DNA of 64,000 nucleotides from Hyphomonadaceae bacterium. Lineage in GTDB: Bacteria; Pseudomonadota; Alphaproteobacteria; Caulobacterales; Aquidulcibacteraceae. This document shows positions 53,133 to 62,575 of the stretch, piece after piece. The position numbers and the translations under genes were made by a program. How positions within the stretch are numbered: the stretch's first letter is position 1; each line of letters begins with the position of its first letter. Below the pieces are notes generated by a model. The model worked only from the letters and a program-made list of their open reading frames with translations, was not told where the DNA came from and ran no database searches. The stretch covers positions 527,705 to 591,704 of the forward strand of contig JAHBYF010000003.1 in NCBI GenBank assembly GCA_019636095.1, written 5' to 3'.

Positions 53133-53870
53133 GTGAGCTTGGTTTCACTACTTTTCGGATTCAAAGGGCGCATCAACCGCGCTCAATTCTGGATGGGCAA
53201 CCTTGGCGCCGGCTTAGGCGCCATAATGCTTATGTTCCTCCTAGGCGCGATGTTCATGCCGACAGGAGAGATTCCAAAGGCCGGCGCCGGCGCATTGCAG
53301 GCCGTTTCTGCGGTTGTCATAGTGTTGGGCGCGCCGCTCCTGCTCATAAGCTGGATCGGCTCAGCGTTGCAGACAAAGCGCTTTCATGACCGCGACCGTA
53401 GCGGCCTTTGGACAATGCTGCCGCTAATTCCTGGGTTCATGATCGCTTCAACGCTGGTTGCGACGCTCGCAAGCGGCCAGACACCAGATCAAGCCATCTC
53501 CGCCATCGGCGCCTGGATGCTAATCATGCAGGCGATAAATCTCTTTCTCTTCGTGGATCTCGGCTGCATGCCGGGTAAGAGCCAACCCAACAAATACGGA
53601 CCGCCACCGGGCGGCGGTCTATCCCGTGGCGCGCCATCGGACAAACCGGTCCCGGGACAACGGATCCCCGACACCGCCTCCTCGCCAAATCCGGGCATCG
53701 GTTTGGCGAGCGCCGAAAGCGCCATCGAACGCGCTATCGCTGCGCGCGAAAAACAACCTCAGGCCTCGGCGCCGCAAACGCCGACACAAAAATTGGGCGC
53801 AAAGCCAATCGCCATGGCGCCCATGCGCGTTGGGGCACGTGGTTCGTTCGGCCGCAAAGCAACAAGTTGA
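53133..53870 (+). CDS. DUF805 membrane protein with disordered tail
   Basis: The 245-residue protein has the DUF805 start LFGFKGRINRAQFWMGN and four membrane helices over the first 145 residues, including the family element ALQTKRFHDRDRSGLW. From residue 150 on it has a Pro/Gly/Ser-rich tail (GPPPGGGLSRGAPSDKP) ending with a basic RGSFGRKATS. The start is GTG 53133 following GGGAG. Such proteins are common and of unknown function; the long tail may bind partners in the cytoplasm. Confidence 0.85.
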   Translation: MSLVSLLFGFKGRINRAQFWMGNLGAGLGAIMLMFLLGAMFMPTGEIPKAGAGALQAVSAVVIVLGAPLLLISWIGSALQTKRFHDRDRSGLWTMLPLIPGFMIASTLVATLASGQTPDQAISAIGAWMLIMQAINLFLFVDLGCMPGKSQPNKYGPPPGGGLSRGAPSDKPVPGQRIPDTASSPNPGIGLASAESAIERAIAAREKQPQASAPQTPTQKLGAKPIAMAPMRVGARGSFGRKATS

Positions 53871-53935
53871 CCCCTACGTTCGTCTGACTTCTACCCCTGG
53901 ATCAACGTTGCACTGGGCAGTATGGACGGCGACCT

Positions 53936-54571
53936 ATGCGCCATCGAGCCCGCCTCTATCTGATTACGCCGCCAGCCTTCGAGTTGGAGGTTTTCTCGCA
54001 CGACCTCGATGACGCGCTCAGCGCCGGCGACGTCGCGTGCGTGCAACTGCGTTTGAAAGACCTGCCTGACGCTGAAATTCTGCGCATCGGGGCCGCACTG
54101 AAACCCATCGTCCAAGCCGCGGGCGCAGCCTTCATTGTGAACGATCGCCCTGACCTGGCGTCGCGTCTCGACGCCGACGGGGTTCACGTTGGCCAAAACG
54201 ATGCTGGCTACGCAGAGGCGCGTCGTCTCATGGGTCGAGATCGCATCGTTGGCGTTACCTGCCACAACTCTCGCGATCTTGCCTACATGGCTGCAGAAGC
54301 CGGGGCTGACTACGTCGCGTTCGGCGCTTTCTACCCGACCTCTACGAAAGCCGCTTCGCACTGGGCCGATCCGGAAATTCTGGCGATCTGGCAGGAAACC
54401 ATGGAAACGCCATGCGTCGCCATCGGTGGCGTCACGATCGAAAACGCTGAACCGCTTGTGCGAGCGGGCGCCGATTTTCTCGCGGTGTCCGCCGGTGTTT
54501 GGTCGCATCCAGCTGGGCCGCGCGCAGCAGTGGAAGCGTTTGACGTTCTGTTTGACCGCCTGGTGAAGTAA
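53936..54571 (+). CDS. thiE: Thiamine phosphate synthase
   Basis: The 211-residue TIM-barrel enzyme joins hydroxymethylpyrimidine diphosphate and thiazole phosphate. It shows [68 protein letters not shown] and [29 protein letters not shown]. No TPP riboswitch fits in the 65 bp upstream. It is followed by the DUF1003 gene 29 bp away. Confidence 0.92.
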   Translation: MRHRARLYLITPPAFELEVFSHDLDDALSAGDVACVQLRLKDLPDAEILRIGAALKPIVQAAGAAFIVNDRPDLASRLDADGVHVGQNDAGYAEARRLMGRDRIVGVTCHNSRDLAYMAAEAGADYVAFGAFYPTSTKAASHWADPEILAIWQETMETPCVAIGGVTIENAEPLVRAGADFLAVSAGVWSHPAGPRAAVEAFDVLFDRLVK

Positions 54572-54600
54572 GGTGGACGCGCAATTCGGAGGCGCCGCCA

Positions 54601-55071
54601 ATGTCCCACCCGGTCAAGGATCTGCTCACCCAGCTTCGCAAACGCGCCAAGGAAAGGCCGACGCCGAGCGATGTCGCGGCGCCGAAGAGCTGGGGCGATG
54701 AGGCGGCGGACACCGTCGCGGCAGTTGTGGGCTCGTGGCGGTTCATTGCGATCCAATCCGTGCTGCTATTCGCCTGGATCGTCTTCAATGCGGTCAGCGC
54801 CGAACGCGTCGATCCCTACCCGTTCATCCTCCTGAACCTCTTGCTCTCGTTCCAAGCCGCTTACACCGCGCCGGTCATTATGATGAGTCAGAACCGGCAA
54901 GCCGAGATCGACCGCCGCCGCAACATCGAAGACTACGACGTCAATCGTAAAGCGGAGCTCGAGATTGAAACTCTGCATCAAAAAGTTGATCTTTTGCGGG
55001 AGCGCGAGATTGCGCAGCTCGTCGCCGCCGTCGACAGGCTCACAAAGTTGCTTGAAGAGAAAAACAGCTAA
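54601..55071 (+). CDS. DUF1003 membrane protein
   Basis: The 156-residue protein has two membrane helices, SWRFIAIQSVLLFAWIVFNAV and PYPFILLNLLLSFQAAYTAPVIMMSQNRQ. The second, with its MSQNRQAEIDRRR end, is the DUF1003 hallmark. It is followed by a long coiled C-terminal helix (RKAELEIETLHQKVDLLREREIAQLV). Function unknown. Confidence 0.9.
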   Translation: MSHPVKDLLTQLRKRAKERPTPSDVAAPKSWGDEAADTVAAVVGSWRFIAIQSVLLFAWIVFNAVSAERVDPYPFILLNLLLSFQAAYTAPVIMMSQNRQAEIDRRRNIEDYDVNRKAELEIETLHQKVDLLREREIAQLVAAVDRLTKLLEEKNS

Positions 55072-55119
55072 CGTTGGCGTGAACTTGCGAGCGACACGCC
55101 CTAGGTGCAAGGTCCGCGA

Positions 55120-56358
55120 ATGGCAGATGAAACGCCGCCCCCTATCCTGCAGCTTACGCCGCTAAACCCGGCATTTAGAGACGATCCGCACGCGCTTTAT
55201 CGTCGGCTTCGCGAGAGTCATTCCGTCTATCGCGACGACGTCGCGGGCTCACACGTGATTACGCGCTACAGACTTGCGCGCGAAGTGTTGAACGATCGCA
55301 CCATGTTGCGCGGGCCGGACAAGGTGGACCCGCCCGGCCCGTTCAATCAGCGGCTCATGGAAAGCTTCGATACCGATCCGGAGACCGGCGAAAGGCGCAC
55401 GTATTCCATCCTGCTTATGGATGAGCCGCATCATTCGCGCGTGCGCCCGCCGATTGCGAAGGCGCTCTACGCCCGCGCCGCCAAATGCAAGCCGTTAGTT
55501 GATGACATCATCGACGAAAAACTGAGCGCCGTGGAGCCGCGCGGCGGCTTCGACGTACTCAGCGATTTCTCGATTCCGCTTCCCATCGACGTGATCGGCG
55601 CCATTCTGGGGGTCGACATCGAACGGCGCGGAGAATTCCGAGAATGGTCCGAAGGTGTCATTCAGGGGCTCAACCCCTTTCGAACCCCAGATCAGCAAGC
55701 CTATTTGGAACGCTCGGGCGAAGCCATCCGCGCCTATTTCGAACAGCAGATTGCCGACCGCCGCGTCCGTCCGCGCGACGATCTCATCAGCGATGTGGTG
55801 GCGCTGCAGGCCGAGGGCGCCGAACTCAAAGACCCGGAAATCATTTCAAACCTCATCGGCCTGCTTGTCGGCGGCAATCTCACAACCAGCGATCTGATCG
55901 GCAACGGGGTCTATGCGCTGCTGACCCATCCTGAGGAATTGGCGAAGCTGAAGGCCGATCCTTCGATCGTGAGCCAAGTGGTTGAGGAGATTTTGCGCTT
56001 CGATGGCCCTGTCGACATCACGGCGCGCGTGACGCCGAAGGACATGGAGATCGGGGGCTGCCCCGTGAAGGCGCGGCAATCGGTGATTTCGCTGCTGCGG
56101 TCTGCGAACCACGACCCCGACATCTTCGAGAATCCTGACGCGTTTGACGTATCTCGAAAGCCAGGCCCGCATGTCGCCTTCGGCGGCGGTTCGCACATTT
56201 GCATCGGCGCTCCGCTGGCGCGGATTGAAGCGCAAGCGGCGCTCTCAAAACTGTTTCAGCGTTTTCCAAACTTGCGCTTGGCGCGACCGGAGGAAAAGCC
56301 AGAGAAGCGAACGTTGCCGTTCTTCAACGGTCTGCAGCGGTTGGACGTGCTGATCTAG
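55120..56358 (+). CDS. Cytochrome P450
   Basis: The 412-residue P450 has the heme-cysteine loop VAFGGGSHICIGAPLARIEAQ, the K-helix ExxR in VEEILRFDGPV, and an I-helix at GLLVGGNLTTSDLI. The usual acidic residue before Thr in AGx(D/E)T is a leucine here (GGNLTT), which may alter oxygen activation. Substrate is unknown; members with this layout act on small lipids, terpenes or steroids. ATG 55120 is seven bases after AAGG. It overlaps the convergent TIR gene by 4 bp. Confidence 0.93.
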   Translation: MADETPPPILQLTPLNPAFRDDPHALYRRLRESHSVYRDDVAGSHVITRYRLAREVLNDRTMLRGPDKVDPPGPFNQRLMESFDTDPETGERRTYSILLMDEPHHSRVRPPIAKALYARAAKCKPLVDDIIDEKLSAVEPRGGFDVLSDFSIPLPIDVIGAILGVDIERRGEFREWSEGVIQGLNPFRTPDQQAYLERSGEAIRAYFEQQIADRRVRPRDDLISDVVALQAEGAELKDPEIISNLIGLLVGGNLTTSDLIGNGVYALLTHPEELAKLKADPSIVSQVVEEILRFDGPVDITARVTPKDMEIGGCPVKARQSVISLLRSANHDPDIFENPDAFDVSRKPGPHVAFGGGSHICIGAPLARIEAQAALSKLFQRFPNLRLARPEEKPEKRTLPFFNGLQRLDVLI

Positions 56359-57152
56359 GCGTCCCTGCTCCAATCCGATGCGCGCACCGCAGCGAGGTGA
56401 CGCTCGAACACCAGCTTCTCCAGTTCGTCGCCATCGCCCGGCAGGAAGGCGTGCTTTTGCCAATAGCCGCGGCCAGGACGGCCAGTGTCTTTACTGACGA
56501 CAAGCACATCGAGCGGCGGTTCGCGGCGGCGGCGGCATTGTTCCGCGATGGCGTCGAGCGCTCCCCAAAGCGAGTGCTGGTCGAACTCACCGATCTGCAA
56601 TTCCTCTTCGTTGGCGGCCACCCGCAATGCGTCCTCAGCTTCCTTGTAGGTGTAAGGCGCGCCACCACTGAGCGCGCGGTCCACGAGCAGAGCACGCATG
56701 AGATCGACCATGGCTTCCTTCTGACCGCCGCCGCGCAGGCGCGCGTTGCGGGCGATGTTCTTTTTGCCTAGCAACAGGCCCAATCGAAGAAGCACCTTCT
56801 GAATTTCGGGATCGTCCGGCGCGCCGTTCCATTGGGTCAGATCCGCCGATTGAAGCGCATCAAACGGCGGCACCAATGCGCATGGATGGATCATGACCGG
56901 CACGAGAATGCCGCGGTCGAGGCCGATCTTCGCTTCGCGGGCCACCCAGTGCGAGGAGACCGCCGCGAAGCTCCAGCAGACGATCACCGCTTTCGCCTTC
57001 TCAATCTGTTCGAGAATGCGCTCTTCCCATTCCACGCCGACTTCGATCCCGGCGTCGAACCAAACCGCGACGTCGAGATCAAGCAACAGCGTATAGAGCG
57101 CTTCAACGCGAGCTTTGTCTTCGCGCTTATAGGAGATGAAAACGTCGCTCAT
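56355..57152 (-). CDS. Soluble TIR-domain protein with unassigned C-terminal domain
   Basis: The 265-residue cytoplasmic protein has a TIR domain (about 1-135). It reads SDVFISYKREDKA, VAVWFDAGIEVGVEWEERILEQIEKAKAVIVCWS and DLTQWNG, with E43 in the position of the catalytic glutamate of NADase TIRs. The C-terminal domain (about 145-265) has YTYKEAEDALRVAA, SLWGALDAIAEQC and PPLDVLVVSKDTGRPGRGYW. That pattern recurs in small proteins, some carrying nuclease domains, but I cannot name it. No membrane span is present. It is a paralogue-like partner of the 7.9-kb TIR protein but lacks a TPR companion. Confidence 0.8.
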   Translation of the reverse strand: MSDVFISYKREDKARVEALYTLLLDLDVAVWFDAGIEVGVEWEERILEQIEKAKAVIVCWSFAAVSSHWVAREAKIGLDRGILVPVMIHPCALVPPFDALQSADLTQWNGAPDDPEIQKVLLRLGLLLGKKNIARNARLRGGGQKEAMVDLMRALLVDRALSGGAPYTYKEAEDALRVAANEEELQIGEFDQHSLWGALDAIAEQCRRRREPPLDVLVVSKDTGRPGRGYWQKHAFLPGDGDELEKLVFERHLAAVRASDWSRDA

Positions 57153-57161
57153 GAGCCTTAG

Positions 57162-59123
57162 CTAGCGCTGCTTCGCCCTCGTTTGCGCCCACGTCCAGCG
57201 ATAGATTGCGTAGGTGAGGATGATGAACATCACCGGCGCGATGATTTCGGAGATGGGTGTGAAGCCTTCGCCGATGAACGGCAATCGGAACGGCGCGTCG
57301 TTGTCTGTGGCGGCGACAACGGCGGCGTTCAGCACGCCCAGCATGCTTTCGCCGACGATGAGTCCGGACGCCATCAGCACGCCAAACCGTTTCAGCATTT
57401 CGGCATTGGGGCTCTTGCTGGCGGCGCGTTCGTAGATCCAGCCGGTGATGGCGCCAATGGTGACCGCAAACGTCGCTGACATCGGCAGATAGATGCCGAT
57501 GCCCACAGCAAGCGGCGGCAGGCGCATCACCTTCATTGCGCCGAGGATTTCGTCGAACACACAGAGAGCGACCCCGAGGACGGCGCCAACGCCGATCGTG
57601 TTCCAGTCGAGGTCGGCGTTCAATACCCCGCGCGCGATCGTGGAGATGAGAGTCGCTTGCGGAGCACTGAGCGGATCGCCCATCACCGCGTCGCGATGGG
57701 GATCGCCAGGGAAGCCGTAGGAGTGATTCAGCACATTGAGGATGAGCGGGATCACCAGCGAGCCCGCGACTACGCCGACAAGCAAAGCGACCTGCTGCTT
57801 CCAAGGTGAAGCGCCAACGAGCTGGCCGGTTTTCAGATCCTGCAGGTTATCGTTCGAAATCGTGGAGACTGTGAACACGATCGACACGGCGAAGAGACAG
57901 AACGCAACAAGCGCTTGCGTTGCCCCGACGCCGAGTGTTGGCGCGACAAACATCGCGAGCAGCAACGCGCCGATCACGGTCGCGAGAATGCCGATGCCGG
58001 AGACGGGACTGTTCGAGGCGCCGATCAAAGCCGCCATGTAGCCGGCGACCGTGGCGACGAAGAAGCCTATCACCACAACGTAGACCAAGCCGCCGCCGAT
58101 CAGTGCAGGCGACATCTCGGTGAGCGGCGTGCCGGCCATGAAGTCCCACAGCAGCCAACCCACTCCCACAAGCGATAGCGCGCTGATCGCGATGATCCAG
58201 AGGCTAGGGATGTCGCGATCTCCGTACTCGCCGCTAGTTGCGCCACGCGTCTTGTTGGCGCGGGCGGTAGCGATCATGCCGTCGATCACGGGCTTCACCA
58301 GCTTGATCAGACTCCAGATTGCGGCGACGCCGATGGCGCCTGCGCCCACGAAACGCACGCGCCGCCAGGTTTCGGTGACAATTGCGGCGACATCGTCAGT
58401 GGGGCCGACGTGGGTCCAAAGCGGAACGAACACGGCCCAGCAGATCAGCACGCCGAGAAGCTGGGCGATGCCAACGGATAGCCCAACGAGATGGCCAGCG
58501 CCGAGCAAAGCGAGTGAAAACCCGAAGTCGACGCCGGTGGCGGCATAGAGGCCGGCGCGAAAGGTCTTGGTTAATGTCGATGCGGCCGCGCCGGTGAACG
58601 TCACGACCTGCATGAACGCCGCGACAATCGCGGCCCAGAGCACGATCAGTGGTCCCTTCTCGCGCTCAAGCGCGTTTGGCGAAGCTTCATCTCCGTGCGC
58701 GCCGACTTTCAACACTTCCGCAGCGGCGACGCCTTCGGGGAACGGCAACGGCGTGTTCACGACCAGTGCGCGCCGCAGCGGGATCGAGAACATCACACCC
58801 AAGAAACCGCCAAGCGTGCAAACGAGGAACGTCGCCCAGAACGGAAAGCCGTTCCAATACCCGAGCATGACAAGGCCCGGCAGCACGAAGACGATCGCCG
58901 ACAAGGTGCCGCCCGCAGAGGCGACGGTCTGCACAATGTTGTTCTCGCGGATGTTGCCGGTCTTGAAAGCGCGCAGAATGCCCATCGAGATGACGGCGGC
59001 CGGAATGGACGACGCGATCGTCAAGCCGACCTTCAGTCCCAGATAGACGTTCGCCGCGGTGAAGACCGCGGCGATGATCGCGCCGAGGATAAGGCCACGG
59101 AAGGTGAGTTCTTTGTCCAGCAT
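57162..59123 (-). CDS. OPT family oligopeptide/metal-chelate transporter
   Basis: The 653-residue protein has about 14-16 membrane helices and the OPT sequences LTFRGLILGAIIAAVFTAANVYLGLKVG, SIPAAVISMGILRAF, PFPEGVAAAEVLKVG and NDNLQDLKTGQLVGASPWKQQ. OPT proteins import peptides or metal chelates. It follows the TIR gene on the strand map, with a 9-bp gap. The substrate is not predictable. Confidence 0.93.
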   Translation of the reverse strand: MLDKELTFRGLILGAIIAAVFTAANVYLGLKVGLTIASSIPAAVISMGILRAFKTGNIRENNIVQTVASAGGTLSAIVFVLPGLVMLGYWNGFPFWATFLVCTLGGFLGVMFSIPLRRALVVNTPLPFPEGVAAAEVLKVGAHGDEASPNALEREKGPLIVLWAAIVAAFMQVVTFTGAAASTLTKTFRAGLYAATGVDFGFSLALLGAGHLVGLSVGIAQLLGVLICWAVFVPLWTHVGPTDDVAAIVTETWRRVRFVGAGAIGVAAIWSLIKLVKPVIDGMIATARANKTRGATSGEYGDRDIPSLWIIAISALSLVGVGWLLWDFMAGTPLTEMSPALIGGGLVYVVVIGFFVATVAGYMAALIGASNSPVSGIGILATVIGALLLAMFVAPTLGVGATQALVAFCLFAVSIVFTVSTISNDNLQDLKTGQLVGASPWKQQVALLVGVVAGSLVIPLILNVLNHSYGFPGDPHRDAVMGDPLSAPQATLISTIARGVLNADLDWNTIGVGAVLGVALCVFDEILGAMKVMRLPPLAVGIGIYLPMSATFAVTIGAITGWIYERAASKSPNAEMLKRFGVLMASGLIVGESMLGVLNAAVVAATDNDAPFRLPFIGEGFTPISEIIAPVMFIILTYAIYRWTWAQTRAKQR

Positions 59124-59302
59124 TGGGCCGTCCCCTTTTGAATCGGTTATAGCCGGGCGCAGCCCCGGTGGTAGGGGTGCGCGACGAGCCGACGGCGCAG
59201 TGGAAAACCCCCAGGTTTCCGTGCCTTAGCGGCAGGCAGACACGGCCCTAGGAAAACCGGGCGAACCCGCCTACCTGTTCGACCATGACAGGAGCTAGCC
59301 AC

Positions 59303-59920
59303 ATGATCGGTCCGATCACCCGCCTTGATGACGAAGACGACGATAGGAACAAGAACCCGGCGGATGGCCGCAATGCCCCAGACGTGATCGAGAAGGCGCT
59401 GTTCGAAGCGCGGGTCGTGATGCTCACCGGAGAAGTGAACGACATCCAGGCGCGCCGCGTCACCGAGCGCCTCTTCGCGCTCGCCTCGCAAAACGCCAAC
59501 CCGATCACGTTCGTGATCTCCTCACCGGGCGGCCACGTCGAGAGCGGCGACATGATCCACGACGTGATCAAGTTCATCAACGCGCCTGTCCGTATGCTGG
59601 GCACCGGCTGGGTGGCGAGCGCAGGCGCGTTGATCTATTGCGCGGCTCAACGCGAGAACCGCTATTGCCTGCCGAACACCCGCTTCCTGCTGCACGAACC
59701 GCGTGGCGGCGTCGGCGGCATGGCGTCAGACGTTGAGATTCAGGCACGGGAAATCCTGCGCATGCGCGAGCGTTTGAATCAGATTTTCGCCAACGCCACA
59801 GGCCAGCCCGCCGACAAGATCAAGCGCGACGTGGATCGCGACTACTGGATGCTGGCCGAAGAAGCCAAAGCGTACGGCCTCGTCGGCAAAATCGTGAGTA
59901 GCCAGAACGACATTCGTTAG
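59303..59920 (+). CDS. clpP: ClpP-like serine protease
   Basis: The 205-residue protein is of the ClpP family. The triad is S106 in GTGWVASAGAL, H131 in FLLHEPRGG and D180 in RDVDRDYWML; the Ser-His and His-Asp spacings of 25 and 49 match E. coli ClpP. The first 30 residues are acidic and poorly conserved, and GWVASAG replaces the usual GQAASMG. ATG 59303 is eight bases after AGGAG and is preferred to ATG 59285. No clpX or clpA lies nearby; it may be a secondary, divergent ClpP. Confidence 0.85.
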   Translation: MIGPITRLDDEDDDRNKNPADGRNAPDVIEKALFEARVVMLTGEVNDIQARRVTERLFALASQNANPITFVISSPGGHVESGDMIHDVIKFINAPVRMLGTGWVASAGALIYCAAQRENRYCLPNTRFLLHEPRGGVGGMASDVEIQAREILRMRERLNQIFANATGQPADKIKRDVDRDYWMLAEEAKAYGLVGKIVSSQNDIR

Positions 59921-59942
59921 GCGCTTCACTTTCAACGCTTCA

Positions 59943-59969
59943 AAGCCCCGGTGAGAACCGGGGCTTTTT
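59943..59969 (+). terminator. Rho-independent terminator
   Basis: AAGCCCCGGT - GAGA - ACCGGGGCTT with TTTTT closes the clpP transcript. The complementary strand has only three T residues, so its effect there is weak. Confidence 0.9.
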
Positions 59970-59971
59970 CG

Positions 59972-60505
59972 TCATCGGCTCAGTTCAGCGTGGCTAGTGC
60001 TGGAAATGCGCTCGGCGCCGTTGAGCGAAGCGCACAGGAAAACTCCCACCCAGAGCGCGATCGAGAGAGCGCCAGCGAAACGCGCTCCGGCGTTCGGTGT
60101 CTCGGCGGCTTCGAGGTTGATGAAGCGATGGAAAGCCAACGCGTTGAGCAGACCGAGGAGGATGAGCGCCATCTTCGGCAAAAAGTAGGTGTGCACCCCC
60201 ACTGCGATGGGATCGAACAACAGCATCACCGCGCCGCTGAGCAGCGCAACGATGGCGCCGCCAACGGACCACGGTAAGGCAAGCACAGCGAGTTTGCGCA
60301 GGCTGATCTCGCGCGTCACGCCGATAATGCGGAGATCAACGATCAGAATTGAACCCAGCAGCACCGCCGCCGAAGCAACATGCGCAAAGACGAAGAGCCA
60401 ATCGAAATCCTCGAAGCGATAAAAGAACGCGCGCAACTCCGTCCCGCTCAGCCACAGCAAGAAGGCGTCAAACCACGGGAAGCTGAAATCGCTGTATGGG
60501 TTCAT
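59972..60505 (-). CDS. DUF6644-like membrane protein
   Basis: The 177-residue protein has four or five helices and conserved histidines typical of small quinone/heme membrane proteins (FAHVASAAVLLGSILIVDLRIIG, VHTYFLPKMALILLGLLNALAFHRFI). ATG 60505 overlaps the stop of the upstream lipoprotein gene. The family name is from memory of the pattern. Function unknown. Confidence 0.7.
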   Translation of the reverse strand: MNPYSDFSFPWFDAFLLWLSGTELRAFFYRFEDFDWLFVFAHVASAAVLLGSILIVDLRIIGVTREISLRKLAVLALPWSVGGAIVALLSGAVMLLFDPIAVGVHTYFLPKMALILLGLLNALAFHRFINLEAAETPNAGARFAGALSIALWVGVFLCASLNGAERISSTSHAELSR

Positions 60506-61239
60506 GGCGCCGGGGCGGCTCCAACGAGAGCGCGAAGTTCGGCGGCCTTCTGTTCGAATTGCGCGTCAGTCGCGCTGGGCGGATCGGGCGGTGTGAGTGA
60601 CCCAACATAGCCCCGAAGCTCGGCGACAATCGCTGCAGCCTGCGCGAGACGCGGGTCGCTCCCATGATGCGCGGCGAGAAGGTCACTCAGGCGAAGCACA
60701 AAGCCACGCGCATCATGATACTCGATCAGACTATCGATGCGGCCGGCGACCAGAGCATTGCGATATTCCTGGGCGGCGACACTCGCCGTATCTGCCACGA
60801 TCCCGAGCACGAACTCGTCCGACGCCCACTTCTCGGCGGGAATGAGGTCATGGGCGGCATGTACCTTGGCGAGCGCGGCATCGAAGGCCGAACGGAATGT
60901 CTCTGAATTCTGTTGCTGCGCGGCGAGCCCTTCCAAAGCGATGAGGTCGCGATCGAACTGTTGGCCGTTGCGATGGACGATGACCGGGATCATGTCGCTG
61001 TAGAGTTCGCGCACGGGGTGTCCAAAGTGCGGGAGCGCGTTTTGGGTCTGGCCCGCTTCCATGAGATCGCGGCCGACTTGGAGGTGGCCCTCGATCAGAA
61101 TCAGGCGCATGGCGAAGTCGGCGTCCTCACGCGCAGCATTGGCCGGCGCCGACGGGCTCATGTCGTGCGTAGGTTCGCGCTGACCGCAGGCAACGAGAGC
61201 CAGAGACATGGCAAAAGCCAGAGCTGGAAGGCGTTTCAT
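60502..61239 (-). CDS. Helical lipoprotein of unknown function
   Basis: The 245-residue protein starts MKRLPALAFAMSLALVAC, with the lipobox cysteine at residue 18, and is then mainly helical. It contains EGHLQVGRDLMEAGQTQNALPHFGHPVRELY and several regular Ala-rich helices. The histidines in GHL and HFGHP suggest a possible metal or heme site, but this is speculative. It is coupled by ATGA to the following membrane protein, so the two may form an envelope complex. Confidence 0.7.
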   Translation of the reverse strand: MKRLPALAFAMSLALVACGQREPTHDMSPSAPANAAREDADFAMRLILIEGHLQVGRDLMEAGQTQNALPHFGHPVRELYSDMIPVIVHRNGQQFDRDLIALEGLAAQQQNSETFRSAFDAALAKVHAAHDLIPAEKWASDEFVLGIVADTASVAAQEYRNALVAGRIDSLIEYHDARGFVLRLSDLLAAHHGSDPRLAQAAAIVAELRGYVGSLTPPDPPSATDAQFEQKAAELRALVGAAPAP

Positions 61240-61585
61240 TTCTTGGCTCTACGATTGTTGCGAACGACACGCAACTGCGAGTATGGCTCCGATCGCTTGA
61301 GCCCCCGGCCTCAAGCATTGCTTAAGTGGAACCGCGCAGCGTGCAGGTGCTCAGGCGCGGCTGGCCGGAACATTGCTTGTTGATCTATGTCGAACGGGCT
61401 CTTCTAACAGAAAAGCAAGAATTCGCAGGGCCCTTTTGACTGTATTCGTCCAATCCGCGCCCAAATCTCGCCTTAGCCGCAAGTAGAAGACGCCAGCGTC
61501 TCCGCGCGTGCTGCGAGCGGATTCATACCTTCGGATTTTCCAACCACGGCGCGCTCGGACGCGCCGCGCGACTAGAGAGACCAAG
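61240..61585. other. Intergenic region between divergent lipoprotein and SleB-type genes
   Basis: These 346 bp hold no convincing gene. A TTGACT at 61436-61441 lacks a good -10 partner. No tRNA, terminator or riboswitch is evident. The region should carry promoters for both divergent genes. Confidence 0.5.
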
Positions 61586-62530
61586 ATGGCCGCTCGCTGG
61601 ATCGGGCTAACGCGCTCGGGCAACAGACTTTTGCGTGCGCGCGCGAGCGCACACACCTTCAAGCATTCGCTGCACGCACTTGGCGCTGGCGGCGTTCTGA
61701 TCCTGGCGGCGGCGATGAACTTCGCGCTTTATCCGGACGCGCTCGCCGCTGTCGTGAGCGGTGAACGGCCGATCATTGGATTCGTTCCCGCGGAACCTGC
61801 CGGAACAACGCATTCCTCTGAAGCGCCTCAAGTCCTCAACGAAGACGAAGTCCGGCTGCTCGCCGCCACCGTGTGGGGCGAAGCACGGAGCGAAGGCGAA
61901 GAAGGAATGCGCGCTGTGGCGCACGTGATGGTCAACCGCATTGGATCGCGTTTCGGCGAAGACCTTTCAACGGTGATCCTCTCGCCAAAGCAATTCTCAG
62001 TATGGAATCGCAATGACCCGAACCGCCGCCTTGTCCAAACTTTGGCGCGTGATCCTTCGAGCGTTGAAACCGATCCAGAATGGCTAGTTGCCGACCGCGT
62101 GGCGCGCGAGGTGCTGAGTGGGCAATCGGTGGATCCGACCGGCGGCGCTCTTTTCTATCACGCGCGCGGTGTGCGCCCGCGCTGGGCCCGCATCGGTGAA
62201 GGCCGGCAAGTGATCGGTCAACACATCTTCTACGCTGATGTGCCGGAGCCTGGCGTACGCGACACCCCTGCGCTTATCGATGTGACGCAGTTCCTGGCGC
62301 AAGCGCTTCCTGAACGGCGTAGCGCGTCATCGCAACGGCGCGGGCCGCGGGCGGGACGTGTTAACGGCGTAATCCAATATGCGCCGGCGAGCGCCGCGCG
62401 CCAAGAATTGCCGAGTGAAGCAGCCGACGTTGATGTAGACGCCGCGGCGACGTCGACGATTAGTGGCGGCGCAGTCGTTGCGCCGTCGCCAATTGATGCG
62501 ATCATGCCCTCGGCCATTAGCGCGCCGTAG
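61586..62530 (+). CDS. SleB-type cell wall hydrolase
   Basis: The 314-residue protein has a basic N-terminus, one membrane helix (about 31-48) and a hydrolase_2/SleB domain with ATVWGEARSEGEEGMRAVAHVMVNRIGSRF (E99 the likely catalytic acid), SPKQFSVWN and TGGALFYHARG. An acidic, Ala-rich tail follows. SleB-type enzymes are lytic transglycosylases of peptidoglycan; in non-spore-formers they aid remodelling or septum splitting. ATG 61586 is preceded by GAGAGA. Convergent with the CPBP gene. Confidence 0.85.
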   Translation: MAARWIGLTRSGNRLLRARASAHTFKHSLHALGAGGVLILAAAMNFALYPDALAAVVSGERPIIGFVPAEPAGTTHSSEAPQVLNEDEVRLLAATVWGEARSEGEEGMRAVAHVMVNRIGSRFGEDLSTVILSPKQFSVWNRNDPNRRLVQTLARDPSSVETDPEWLVADRVAREVLSGQSVDPTGGALFYHARGVRPRWARIGEGRQVIGQHIFYADVPEPGVRDTPALIDVTQFLAQALPERRSASSQRRGPRAGRVNGVIQYAPASAARQELPSEAADVDVDAAATSTISGGAVVAPSPIDAIMPSAISAP

Positions 62531-62575
62531 AACGTCAGCAACAGATGCGAAAGGTGAGCAGCGCGAGTTCGCGCC

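Noticed and set aside
53871..53935. TPP riboswitch before thiE
   Set aside because: Only 65 bp separate it from the preceding gene, too short for a TPP aptamer, and no THI-box core was seen.
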